Below, one piece after another: positions 41,412 through 49,683 of a stretch of DNA of 64,000 bases (position 1 is the stretch's first letter; every line of letters begins with the position of its first letter). The notes under the pieces were generated by a model, which had not been told where the DNA came from, ran no database searches, and saw only the letters and a list, made by a program, of their open reading frames with translations. Origin of the DNA: Streptomyces sp. STR69 (GTDB lineage Bacteria; Actinomycetota; Actinomycetes; Streptomycetales; Streptomycetaceae); NCBI RefSeq assembly GCF_024519455.1, contig NZ_JALJRY010000019.1:146491-210490 (forward strand), in the 5' to 3' direction. The translations under genes and the position numbers were made by a program.

Positions 41412-42410
41412 CTACAGGAACGCCAGGTTCACAACCCAGAACGAACAAGCCGCCACCACCGCAGCCGCCGGCATCGTGATGAACCACCCCATCACGATGT
41501 TCTTGGCGACACCCCACCGCACCGCGTTGACCCGCTTCGTCGCCCCCACACCCATGATCGCCGAGGTGATCACATGCGTCGTGGACACCGGCGCTTTGAA
41601 CAGATACGCCGTGGTGAACATGATCGCCGCCCCGGTCGTCTCGGCGGCAAAACCCTGCGGAGGATCCAGCTCGATGATCTTCCGCCCCAGCGTCCGCATG
41701 ATCCGCCAACCGCCCGCGTACGTCCCCAGCGACAGCATCAGCGCGCAGACGATCTTCACCCACACCGGGATCGGGTCGCCGTAGGTCGAATGCCCGGAGA
41801 TCACCAGGGCCATCACCACCACACCCATGGTCTTCTGCGCGTCCTGGAGGCCGTGCCCGAGAGCCATACCTGCAGCCGAAACGGTCTGCGCGATCCGGAA
41901 CCCCCGCTTCGCCTTGTGCGGATTGGCCTTCCGGAAGATCCACATGATCGCCGTCATCACCAGATAACCGGCGACGAGACCGACGACCGGCGACACGAAC
42001 ATCGGGATGATGACCTTGTCGACGACACCGTGCCAGATGACATCCGTACCGCCGGCCAGCGCGGCCCCCACCATCCCGCCGAACAACGCGTGCGAGGACG
42101 AGGACGGCAGCCCGAAGTACCAGGTGACCAGGTTCCAGGTGATCGCACCGATCAGCGCCGCGAAGAGGATCCCCATCCCCTTCGACCCCTCGGGCGTCTC
42201 GATCAGCCCCTCGCTGACGGTCTTGGCGACCCCGGAACCGAGAAACGCGCCGGCGAGGTTCATCACCGCGGCCATCGCCAGCGCCGCGCGCGGAGTCAGT
42301 GCCCGCGTCGAGACCGACGTGGCGATGGCGTTCGCGGAGTCGTGAAAACCGTTCGTGTACGTGAAAAAGAGCGCGACCAGAATGGTCACGACCAGAGCGA
42401 AGGTGTCCAT
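41412..42410 (-). CDS. pit: Low-affinity inorganic phosphate transporter (Pit family)
   Basis: A 332-residue PiT-family permease with about ten helices. The N-terminal signature is TNGFHDSANAIATSVSTRAL and the C-terminal inverted copy is FKAPVSTTHVITSAIMGVG. It imports metal-phosphate in symport with protons. The ATG at 42410 is chosen because the upstream extension overlaps the DUF47 gene. It follows the DUF47 gene by 7 bp, a standard pairing. Confidence 0.93.
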   Translation of the reverse strand: MDTFALVVTILVALFFTYTNGFHDSANAIATSVSTRALTPRAALAMAAVMNLAGAFLGSGVAKTVSEGLIETPEGSKGMGILFAALIGAITWNLVTWYFGLPSSSSHALFGGMVGAALAGGTDVIWHGVVDKVIIPMFVSPVVGLVAGYLVMTAIMWIFRKANPHKAKRGFRIAQTVSAAGMALGHGLQDAQKTMGVVVMALVISGHSTYGDPIPVWVKIVCALMLSLGTYAGGWRIMRTLGRKIIELDPPQGFAAETTGAAIMFTTAYLFKAPVSTTHVITSAIMGVGATKRVNAVRWGVAKNIVMGWFITMPAAAVVAACSFWVVNLAFL

Positions 42411-42417
42411 GGAGAGG

Positions 42418-43038
42418 TCAGGACTCCTTGACGGCGATGGTCTCCACCGTGTTCGCCACGTGCTCGAACGCGTCCGCCGCCTCCTCCAGCACATCCACGA
42501 TCTGCTTGAGTTTGAGCACCTCGATGGCCTCGTACTTGCCGTTGAAGAGCATGGCCAGCAGCTTGCGGTGGATCTGGTCGGCCTGGTTCTCCAGCCGGTT
42601 GACCTCGATCCAGTACTCGGTGAGGTTCTCCATCGTGCGCAGGTTCGGCATGGCCTCGGCAGTGAGCTCCGCCGCCCGCGCCAGTACCTCGATCTGCTGC
42701 TCGACGCCCTTGGGCAGTTCCTCCACGTTGTAGAGGACGACCAGGTCGACGGCCTCCTCCATGAAGTCCATGATGTCGTCGAGGCAGGAAGCGAGGTTGT
42801 AGATGTCCTCGCGGTCGAAGGGCGTGATGAAGGAGGAGTTCAACTGGTGGAAGATCGCGTGCGTGGCATCGTCACCGGCATGTTCAGCGGCCCGCATACG
42901 CTCTGCGATCTCGGCCCGGCCGGCGGTGTCCGCCCCGAGCAGTTCCATGAGGAGTTTCGAGCCCGTGACGATGTTGTCCGCGGACGCGGCGAACATGTCG
43001 TAGAAGCTCGTCTCCCTGGGGGTCAGACGAAAGCGCAC
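42418..43038 (-). CDS. DUF47 (PhoU-like) Pit accessory protein
   Basis: A 206-residue all-helical PhoU-like protein starting MRFRLTPRETSFYDMFAASA. It has acidic metal-binding helices ADDATHAIFHQ-like (AEHAGDDATHAIFHQLN) and SCLDDIMDFMEEAVDL. DUF47 proteins modulate or gate neighbouring Pit transporters. It is the first gene of a two-gene unit. I see no GTTCACC repeat in the 188 bp upstream. Confidence 0.9.
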   Translation of the reverse strand: MRFRLTPRETSFYDMFAASADNIVTGSKLLMELLGADTAGRAEIAERMRAAEHAGDDATHAIFHQLNSSFITPFDREDIYNLASCLDDIMDFMEEAVDLVVLYNVEELPKGVEQQIEVLARAAELTAEAMPNLRTMENLTEYWIEVNRLENQADQIHRKLLAMLFNGKYEAIEVLKLKQIVDVLEEAADAFEHVANTVETIAVKES

Positions 43039-43191
43039 AAGGGGTCCTCGGGATGCATCGGTTTCGGTCAGGCTGATGCTAAGTGCATCATCCGGCCACG
43101 GCTAATGGGCCGTCCCCCAGTGTCGCCCATCAGGCACAGTGATCCGCACGGGGGCGTACCAAGGGCCCTATACCCAGCAAAGTTCGTTACG

Positions 43192-43212
43192 ATATACCCA
43201 CTAGGGGTATAT
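43192..43212. promoter_or_regulatory. CsoR operator palindrome
   Basis: ATATACCC (43192-43199) and GGGTATAT (43205-43212) flank ACTAG. This matches the known TACCC-N-GGGTA type of copper-responsive CsoR operators in Streptomyces. It lies 15 bp before the csoR ATG, so autoregulation is expected. Confidence 0.88.
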
Positions 43213-43226
43213 GTCTGGAGGACGCG

Positions 43227-43589
43227 ATGGACGCGATGACGACCACCGAGGCCGGCGCGGCGGCAGCGCCCTCCGAACCGGCCGGCGAACCGGCTCAGGA
43301 ACCCGTAACTCACGGTTACCACAAGCAGAAGGACGAACACCTCAAGCGCCTGCGCCGGATCGAGGGCCAGGTCCGCGGACTGCAGCGCATGGTCGACGAG
43401 GACGTCTACTGCATCGACATACTCACCCAGGTGTCCGCCTCCACGAAGGCCCTGCAGTCGTTCGCGCTGCAGCTCCTGGAGGAGCACCTGCGGCACTGCG
43501 TCGCCGACGCGGCGGTCAAGGGCGGCACGGAGATCGACGCGAAGGTCGAAGAGGCGACAAAGGCGATCGCCCGACTCCTGCGCACCTAG
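43227..43589 (+). CDS. csoR: Copper-sensing repressor CsoR
   Basis: A 120-residue all-helical repressor. The Cu(I) ligands are in DVYCIDIL (Cys) and EEHLRHCVAD (His and Cys), the C-H-C fingerprint of CsoR. The first ~30 residues are a variable extension. The DNA-binding helices include HLKRLRRIEGQVRGLQRMV. GGAGG precedes the ATG. The predicted operator is directly upstream. No copper ATPase or chaperone gene is adjacent, so it probably acts on targets elsewhere as well as on itself. Confidence 0.93.
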   Translation: MDAMTTTEAGAAAAPSEPAGEPAQEPVTHGYHKQKDEHLKRLRRIEGQVRGLQRMVDEDVYCIDILTQVSASTKALQSFALQLLEEHLRHCVADAAVKGGTEIDAKVEEATKAIARLLRT

Positions 43590-43720
43590 GGCCTGTTGGA
43601 GGCGTCCCGTTCCTCGGCCACTTTCAGCACCTCGTCGATGCTCTCCAGGCTGAGCCGGTCCTGGGCGGCCGAGGCCGCGATGATCAGGTCTCCGCACAGC
43701 TCGATCTCGGCGAGTGCCAC
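43586..43720 (-). CDS. Short conserved-looking hypothetical protein convergent with csoR
   Basis: A 44-residue frame on the minus strand from a GTG at 43720 to a TAG at 43586-43588, overlapping the csoR stop by two bases. It reads VALAEIELCGDLIIAASAAQ, then DRLSLESIDEVLKVAEERDA, a plausible helical acidic protein with good coding character. AGGA lies a few bases before the GTG. The frame is closed upstream by a TGA near 43769. I do not know a function. Confidence 0.5.
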   Translation of the reverse strand: MALAEIELCGDLIIAASAAQDRLSLESIDEVLKVAEERDASNRP

Positions 43721-43870
43721 GTGGTCCTGAACTGCCGTACCGCCGACCGGAGCCACGTGCGTCACCTCTTCTCTGCCGTCACCGACTTCCTAGAGTAGGG
43801 AGCGGTCTACACACCGCGCATGGCACGGACGGGCTAGTTCTCACACAGACTGGTCACCGATCGGTTCAGG

Positions 43871-44716
43871 TCACTTCTCGGCGATCTGCCCGGCGTAGAT
43901 GTCCTTCGACGCCGGAAGTCGTACGTCCACGGGGGCCCCGAAGTCGTACAGCAGCGTCGTCGAGGCGACCGCCACGGTGCTGCGGCGCTGCCCGTTGACG
44001 AAGCTGAACCGCTGGCGGACCTTGCGGACGCGCCCTTCGTCGTCGAGGTAGACGTCGAAGGGCACCCGGGCGGTGGCGAACCCTTTCGCCGCCGACCTCA
44101 GGGCCGCCGCGTTCCCCGCCGAAGCGCTCCGCGCGGCGACAGAGAGATCAGCGACCCCCCGATAGTGACGCACGGAGGCCCCGGCCACCTCCGTCTTCCC
44201 CAGATACGTCGCCGTAGTCGTCCCGCGCAGCACCTCGGCGGCGGCATACGGGTCGGTGGCCCCGCCGGTCACGAGGTTGCCGTCGGACAGCGTGCCGGTG
44301 TCGACGCGGACCCATTTGTCGGCGGGCACTCCGGCGCCCCGGTTCTTCATGAACAGGGCGCCCGGCGCGAGGAGTTCGGTGATCGGCCGGTGCTCACTGG
44401 CACCGGCCGGGTCCTGCGGCAACTGCACGGTGAGTCGGCCGAGTTGGCGGTGGAAGTCGTAGCCGCCCGCGCCGCGGATGGTCACGCGGGTGCCGCCGGT
44501 GGCCATCTCCATGGACGTGCGGGCCTGTGAACTCCCCGCCGTGACAAGGGTGTCGGCCGCGCGCCGCACCACCGCGACCGCGTCCCCGCCTCCGCGCGCG
44601 TCCGCCGTGGCCACCCCGTCGCCACCACCGCACCCACCGGCACCGACACAGACCCCGACCACGAGTCCCGCCGCGACCAGCGCCCCACCGGTGCGCCTGC
44701 GCTGCCGCTCCTCCAT
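43871..44716 (-). CDS. LppX/LprG-like lipoprotein
   Basis: A 281-residue precursor with a lipoprotein signal (GGALVAAGLVVGVCVGAGGC, lipobox ending in GGC at about residue 29). The mature part resembles the LppX_LprAFG fold: TSMEMATGG, GAGGYDFHRQLGRLTVQLP, then MKNRGAGVPADKWVRVDTGT and VRHYRGVADL. Members bind lipids or act in envelope biogenesis. It is divergent from the small gene at 44865. Confidence 0.75.
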   Translation of the reverse strand: MEERQRRRTGGALVAAGLVVGVCVGAGGCGGGDGVATADARGGGDAVAVVRRAADTLVTAGSSQARTSMEMATGGTRVTIRGAGGYDFHRQLGRLTVQLPQDPAGASEHRPITELLAPGALFMKNRGAGVPADKWVRVDTGTLSDGNLVTGGATDPYAAAEVLRGTTTATYLGKTEVAGASVRHYRGVADLSVAARSASAGNAAALRSAAKGFATARVPFDVYLDDEGRVRKVRQRFSFVNGQRRSTVAVASTTLLYDFGAPVDVRLPASKDIYAGQIAEK

Positions 44717-44864
44717 CGCTGCCGTACCCCCGGTACGTCGTCACGGGCCCCTGTCGCAGCGTTCAACGAGCGCGCGGTCGGCCCCGTCACGCACCACAGG
44801 GGCCGTACAACCGCACTACAACCGCCATGCGAGTCCTTTACCCGCGCTCGGTAACGTTGTCGGA

Positions 44865-45059
44865 GTGGCACAGCAGGACAGCCTGGCGGCTCCCCCCGAA
44901 CATCCCGAGCACCGCACGACACTCGTCGAGCAGGGACCTTTCTGCTTCGGCCGGTGCGTGTGCGGCTGGCGCGGTCCGGCGAGACGGGCGAGAAGCCAGG
45001 CCAGAACGGACGCCGCGGGGCACCTGTCTGTTCCGAACCCGTCTGTTCCGAACCCGTGA
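44865..45059 (+). CDS. Small Cys-containing hypothetical protein
   Basis: A 64-residue frame from a GTG at 44865 (VAQQDSLAAPPEHPEHRTTL). It contains GPFCFGRCVCGWRGPARRAR, a possible metal-binding cysteine knuckle, and ends SVPNPSVPNP. TAACGT (44852-44857), seven bases before the GTG, fits a leaderless promoter. The last ten residues come from a 15-bp tandem duplication. Other overlapping frames here lack this character. Confidence 0.6.
   Translation: MAQQDSLAAPPEHPEHRTTLVEQGPFCFGRCVCGWRGPARRARSQARTDAAGHLSVPNPSVPNP
45026..45055 (+). repeat. Tandem 15-bp direct repeat
   Basis: GTCTGTTCCGAACCC occurs twice without a gap (45026-45040 and 45041-45055), encoding SVPNP twice at the C-terminus of the small protein before the stop. 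It is probably a replication-slippage duplication. Confidence 0.9.
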
Positions 45060-45125
45060 CATGAGCGCGAGAACTTGTGGGCCGCCGGGCGTATCTCATT
45101 TCACGGAATCCCCACAGGAGGCGAA

Positions 45126-46685
45126 ATGGAACGGCGTACGTTCATAGGCGGCGGCGCGGCTGCGATAGCGGCGGCGGCCACGGCCGGGTGCAGCGGCGGA
45201 AGCCTGGGCATCGGCAGTGGTGACACGTCCGGCGTGGCCAACGCCGCCAAGACGACCGGCACCGGCAAGCTGCCCAGCGCCGCGGCCAACTGGACCGCCC
45301 TGGCCCGGGACCTGGACGGCACCCTGGTCCGCCCCGGTGACGCCTCCTGGAAGACGGCCCACCAGCTGTACAACACCCGCTTCGACAACCTGAAGCCGGC
45401 CGCGGTGGCCTATATCGCGAACGCCGACGACATCCGCTCCGTCCTCTCCTACGCCCGCGCCCACAGCATCAAGGTCGCGATCCGCAACGGCGGCCATTCC
45501 TACGCCGGTTGGTCCTCCGGCGACAACCGGCTGATCGTCGACGTGTCGAAGCTGAACAAGATCCGGGCGAGCGGTTCCTCCGCGGTCGTCGGCGCGGGCG
45601 CCAAGCTGATCGACGTCTACCGGAGCCTCGCCGCGAAGGGCGTGACCATACCCGCCGGCTCCTGCCCCACGGTCGGCGTCTCCGGCCTCACCCTCGGCGG
45701 CGGCCACGGCGTGGTCTCCCGGGCGTACGGCCTGACCTGCGACAGCCTCACCCAGGCCACACTGATCACTGCCGACGGCAAGCAACTGATCGCCAACGCG
45801 AGCGAGAACAAGGACCTGTTCTGGGCGCTGCGCGGCGCCGGCAACGGCAACTTCGGCGTCGTCACCGAGCTGCAGTTCAAGACGCACCCCGCACCCCAGG
45901 CCGTATCGGGGTATCTGACCTGGCCGTCGTCGATGGCTGCGGCCGTGGTGAAGGCCTGGCAGGAGTGGGGCCCCGACCAGCCCGACGAGATCTGGTCGTC
46001 CTGCCACCTCTCGAACACACCCGGCGGCATCCCCAGGGTCTCCGTCGCCGCCTTCTCCCTGGGCACCTACAACGAACTCCAGAACGCGGTCGACAAGCTG
46101 GCCCACCTGGTCGGCGGCAACGCGTCGAGCGTCTCGCTCCGGCGGCACACGTACGAGGAGTCGATGAACGCCTACGCGGGCTGCTCGTCGTTCTCGACGG
46201 ACGCCCAGTGCCATCTGCCGGGTACGACCCCGGGCCGTAACCCGCAGGGCGCGCTGGCCAGGGAGACCTACACCGGCCGCTCCGACTTCTTCGACCGCTC
46301 GATCTCGGACGCGGGCATCCAGACGATGCTGGCGCAGATGCGGTCGGTCAGCGGCAACGGCGACATCGCGCTGACGGCCCTGGGCGGCGCGGTCAACCGG
46401 GTCTCCCCCACGGCGACGGCCTTCGTGCACCGCCGCTCCCGCATGCTGGCCCAGTACCTCGTCTCCTGGCCGGCCGGCACCGCGGGCGCCGCCGCCCAGT
46501 CCTGGCTGACGAGGTTCCACACCGCGATGAAGCCGTACGCCTCGGGCGCCGCCTACCAGAACTACACGGACCCCACCCTCACCAACTGGCGCAAGGCGTA
46601 TTACGGCGACGCGGCGACCCGCCTGACCACGTTGAAGAAGCAGTACGACCCGAATCGGTTCTTCAGTTACCCGCAGGGCTTGTAA
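45126..46685 (+). CDS. FAD-linked oxidoreductase (BBE-like), Tat-exported
   Basis: A 519-residue protein. The N-terminus has a twin-arginine motif (ERRTFIGGG) and a lipobox-like AGC at about residue 22, suggesting a Tat-exported lipoprotein. The FAD domain carries His in IRNGGHSYAGWSSGD and Cys in PAGSCPTVGVSGLTLGGGHG, the two residues that attach FAD in bicovalent flavoproteins. The C-terminal BBE segment is NYTDPTLTNWRKAYYG. It probably oxidises a sugar or alcohol outside the membrane. AGGAGG precedes the ATG. Confidence 0.9.
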   Translation: MERRTFIGGGAAAIAAAATAGCSGGSLGIGSGDTSGVANAAKTTGTGKLPSAAANWTALARDLDGTLVRPGDASWKTAHQLYNTRFDNLKPAAVAYIANADDIRSVLSYARAHSIKVAIRNGGHSYAGWSSGDNRLIVDVSKLNKIRASGSSAVVGAGAKLIDVYRSLAAKGVTIPAGSCPTVGVSGLTLGGGHGVVSRAYGLTCDSLTQATLITADGKQLIANASENKDLFWALRGAGNGNFGVVTELQFKTHPAPQAVSGYLTWPSSMAAAVVKAWQEWGPDQPDEIWSSCHLSNTPGGIPRVSVAAFSLGTYNELQNAVDKLAHLVGGNASSVSLRRHTYEESMNAYAGCSSFSTDAQCHLPGTTPGRNPQGALARETYTGRSDFFDRSISDAGIQTMLAQMRSVSGNGDIALTALGGAVNRVSPTATAFVHRRSRMLAQYLVSWPAGTAGAAAQSWLTRFHTAMKPYASGAAYQNYTDPTLTNWRKAYYGDAATRLTTLKKQYDPNRFFSYPQGL

Positions 46686-46707
46686 GCCAACGGTTCAGCA
46701 CCCACGC

Positions 46708-47415
46708 TTACGCAGCCAGGTCCCGTTCCTCAGTCCCCGAAGTCTCCGTCCGCGCCCCCGGGATCACCGCGTCCCGGGCCAACCGGCGGGCGTCACCGGA
46801 CCGAACCAACCACGCCCCCCACCGCGAGCCCTCAACAGCCTTCAGCACAGGCGTAAGCAGAGCCATAGCCGGCGGAGACAGCAGAAGAGCCACAGCCGTG
46901 CCGAGCGCGAACCCGCCGATCACGTCGGTCGGATAGTGCACGCCCATGTAGACCCGGCAGAACCCCTCCACCAGCGCGAGCCCGATCCCCAGCAGCCCGA
47001 ACCGCCGGTTCGCGACGAACAGCGCGACGCCCATCGCCATGGTGATCGTGGCGTGATCACTCACGAAGGAGTAGTCGGTCTTCCCGGAGACGAGAACATC
47101 GATGCCGGTGTGGTCGAGGAAGGGACGGGGCCGCTCCACGAACCCGCGGATGGGCACGTTCACAAGAACGGCGATCGCCGCGGCCAGCGGGGTCCAGACG
47201 AGCGCCGCGACGGACTGGGCGGAGTCCTCGTCCGCGCGCCGCCGCACGGACCACCAGCACCACACCACCAGCAGCACCATGGCGACCAGCAGTCCGTACT
47301 CACCGACGAACTCCATGACCCGGTCGAACCAGTGCGGCGCGTCCTTGGCGAGGCCATTGATGTCGTAGAGCAGATCGACGTCGGGGTTCGACCCGGATTC
47401 GGCGAGTACAGCCAT
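46708..47415 (-). CDS. PAP2-family membrane phosphatase
   Basis: A 235-residue protein with about five to six helices and the three PAP2 motifs: RGFVERPRPF, SDHATITMAMGVA and YMGVHYPTDVIGG. It would dephosphorylate lipid phosphates such as undecaprenyl pyrophosphate or phosphatidic acid. The ATG at 47415 has AAGGAG upstream. PHO-box-like repeats lie 154 bp upstream (47569-47590), on the opposite strand. Confidence 0.88.
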   Translation of the reverse strand: MAVLAESGSNPDVDLLYDINGLAKDAPHWFDRVMEFVGEYGLLVAMVLLVVWCWWSVRRRADEDSAQSVAALVWTPLAAAIAVLVNVPIRGFVERPRPFLDHTGIDVLVSGKTDYSFVSDHATITMAMGVALFVANRRFGLLGIGLALVEGFCRVYMGVHYPTDVIGGFALGTAVALLLSPPAMALLTPVLKAVEGSRWGAWLVRSGDARRLARDAVIPGARTETSGTEERDLAA

Positions 47416-47568
47416 GATGCTGCGGCTCCTTCGTCGTTGTTCCGGGCGCACCTCGCGTGCGCATTACTCAACAGGAACGCACGGCCCCTCTTTGTACGTT
47501 CCACACTCCACCGAATGATCACTCAGACGTTATCGAAGAGAGACTCATCGCCCCAGCTCAGGGGGTGG

Positions 47569-47590
47569 GTTCACGCTCGGTTCACACCGT
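47569..47590 (+). promoter_or_regulatory. PHO-box-like direct repeat upstream of the PAP2 gene
   Basis: GTTCACGCTCG (47569-47579) and GTTCACACCGT (47580-47590) are two 11-base units in register, as in a PhoP-binding site. They overlap the last codons of the SLT-NlpC/P60 gene and lie upstream of the PAP2 phosphatase, which is read from the other strand. Regulation of PAP2 by phosphate is only a suggestion from position. Confidence 0.45.
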
Positions 47591-48583
47591 CGTGGGGAGT
47601 GCTTTCGCGCCATCTTCGGTGACCCGGGTGGCCCCGAAGTAATCGGGGGTGTCAATGGGGTCGAACCGGATCACAGCACCCGTCCGGGGCGCGTCGATCA
47701 TGTATCCGCCGCCGACATAAATCCCCACATGCCGGATGGCGCGGGAATTGGTGAGGTCGTCCGAGAAGAACACCAGATCTCCCGGCAGCAATTCGGCCCG
47801 CTGCGGATGCGGTCCCGCGTTGTACTGGTCGTTCGCAACGCGCGGCAGCGTGATCCCCGCACTCTCGAACGCGGCCTTGGTCAGCCCCGAGCAGTCGAAG
47901 CGCCCGCCCTGGTCGGCGGTGCCGTTCCCGCCCCACAGATAGGGGGTGCCGAGCTTGCTCTGGGCGTAGGTGATGGCGGTGGCGGCCTGTTCGGAGGGGT
48001 CGACCCGGCTGACGGGCGCGGCGAAGCTCTGCTCCAGGGACGTAATCGTCTTCACGTAGTTCTTGGTCTCCGCGTACGGCGGCACACCCTGGTACTTGAT
48101 GACGGCGTACGCGCCCGCGTTGTACGAGGCGAGCATGTTCTCGCTCTGGTTGCCCGGCACGTCCTTCACATACGAGGCGAGCTGGCAGTCGTAGGTCGCG
48201 GCCGACGGAATCGCGTCGTTCGGGTCCCATACGTTGCGGACGCCGTCACCGTTGCCGTCGATCCCGTGCGTGGCCCAGGTCCCGGGGATGAACTGCGCTA
48301 TTCCCTCGGCCTTCGCGGGGCTCTTCGCGTTCGGGTTGAAGCCGCTCTCCTGGTAGAGCTGGGCGGCGAGCAGTGCGGGGTTGAGGGCGGAGCAGAGGTT
48401 GCCCCATTTCTGCACGAGTGACGAATAGGCCGCCGGCACCGCACCCTTGGCGAGCGAGACGCTGCCTCCGCCGGCTCCGTTGACGAGGTTCCCGGCGACG
48501 AGGTACACCCCGACGACGAGCAGCATCACGAAGCTGAGCCCGAGCCCGGCCGCGACCCCACCGATCACCCATACTTTTCGCAC
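47582..48583 (-). CDS. Bifunctional lytic transglycosylase-NlpC/P60 cell-wall hydrolase
   Basis: A 333-residue protein with an N-terminal membrane anchor (about 6-30). The SLT-type transglycosylase domain is about 50-190 (LLAAQLYQESGFNPNAKSPA, GIAQFIPGTW, ASYNAGAYAV). The NlpC/P60 peptidase is about 200-325 with catalytic Cys in GRFDCSGLTKAAF and His in IRHVGIYVGGGYMI. Such VirB1-like double hydrolases accompany Gram-positive conjugation machines; here the T4SS-like cluster is 8 kb downstream. It would open peptidoglycan locally. Confidence 0.9.
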   Translation of the reverse strand: MRKVWVIGGVAAGLGLSFVMLLVVGVYLVAGNLVNGAGGGSVSLAKGAVPAAYSSLVQKWGNLCSALNPALLAAQLYQESGFNPNAKSPAKAEGIAQFIPGTWATHGIDGNGDGVRNVWDPNDAIPSAATYDCQLASYVKDVPGNQSENMLASYNAGAYAVIKYQGVPPYAETKNYVKTITSLEQSFAAPVSRVDPSEQAATAITYAQSKLGTPYLWGGNGTADQGGRFDCSGLTKAAFESAGITLPRVANDQYNAGPHPQRAELLPGDLVFFSDDLTNSRAIRHVGIYVGGGYMIDAPRTGAVIRFDPIDTPDYFGATRVTEDGAKALPTTV

Positions 48584-48706
48584 GGCTCAACCCTCCCCCA
48601 TGTCAGCCCTGTTCAAGGCCATTTCGGGGCAGGGTGGCGGCATTTCGCTGTGTTTCCGCCGGATGTGACGCGTATTCAGCGAGCGGACCGGGTGGTGCGG
48701 CGGCCC

Positions 48707-49495
48707 TTATTCCGGGTCGCTCGTGGCGTCCTTGTACAACTCGGCCGCTTCTTTCCCGAGCACGACACTGTAGGAAATGTCGGGTGTCAGTCCGCCTTGT
48801 TCGTGTCCGCCGATGACGCCGACGACCTGCTGGTCGCCGTTCACCCATGGGCTGCCGCTGGTGCCGCCGGTGAAGCCCGGGCAGTCGATGCGCTGCTGGG
48901 TGGCGCTGTGCTGGGTGGGCTTGTTGGTGCAGTTGATGGGCTGGTCGGTGGCGGAGGGGTAGCCGGTGATGGTCACGGCGGTGGCCCCGGTGGCCATCCC
49001 GGTGACGAACCGGTCGGCCCCGACCACGTCCTCGATGTTCTTGCCGTCCACCTCGGCGACCGTGGCGAAGCCTATGTCGCTGTCCTCGGCCTGCCCCTTG
49101 GACCACCCGTCCGGCAGGAACCGCTGCACGACCTTCCACACCCCGTACGGCGCCCTGCCGTCCCGGTAGCCGGGCACGAAGACGTCGCCGGGGTCGCCGT
49201 CCAGGCAGTGGGCCGCGCTGACGATGAGGTTGTGCCCGGCGCTGTGCACCACGGACGCGGTGCAGTGGTGGCCGCCGGCCAGGCTGGTGGCATGGGCCGC
49301 GCCGAACAGGGCTCCGACGCGCACGCTCTGTTTGTTCACCTCGGTCACGGTGGTCACGCCGAAGGGCCCCGGGCCGTCGTCGGCGGTCGCCACGGACGCC
49401 GAGGTCAGGGCCAGCGTCACCACGGCGACGAACAGCGCGTACCGGCGGTTGCCCGCGAGGCGAGCGGAACGGGAGATGCGTGAGCTGCGCTTCAT
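48707..49495 (-). CDS. Secreted trypsin-like serine protease
   Basis: A 262-residue precursor with a signal peptide (about 1-38, cleavage near VATADD). The S1 domain has catalytic His96 (VSAAHCLDG), Asp140 (EDSDIGFATV) and Ser213 (FTGGTSGSPW). The GxSGSP form is that of the V8/glutamyl-endopeptidase-like branch rather than GDSGGP trypsins. It has two further Cys (INCTNK, RIDCPG) that may form a disulfide. Between it and the upstream DUF397 gene lie 188 bp of divergent promoter region. Confidence 0.87.
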   Translation of the reverse strand: MKRSSRISRSARLAGNRRYALFVAVVTLALTSASVATADDGPGPFGVTTVTEVNKQSVRVGALFGAAHATSLAGGHHCTASVVHSAGHNLIVSAAHCLDGDPGDVFVPGYRDGRAPYGVWKVVQRFLPDGWSKGQAEDSDIGFATVAEVDGKNIEDVVGADRFVTGMATGATAVTITGYPSATDQPINCTNKPTQHSATQQRIDCPGFTGGTSGSPWVNGDQQVVGVIGGHEQGGLTPDISYSVVLGKEAAELYKDATSDPE

Positions 49496-49683
49496 CGGCC
49501 CCCACTTTGTCCCACGAAGGTGAGAAAGGACGTCGACGTTTGCTGAGATTTCGCTGTGAACGGCTCGTGCAATGACTCGTTCGGCGCTTCGTTCGGCGGT
49601 CAGTCCACCGTACTGTCCTCCCGTCTCTTCTGCCCCCTGAGCGATACTCGATGCCGCCCCGGCTCCAGAAAGAGGAATGTCCC

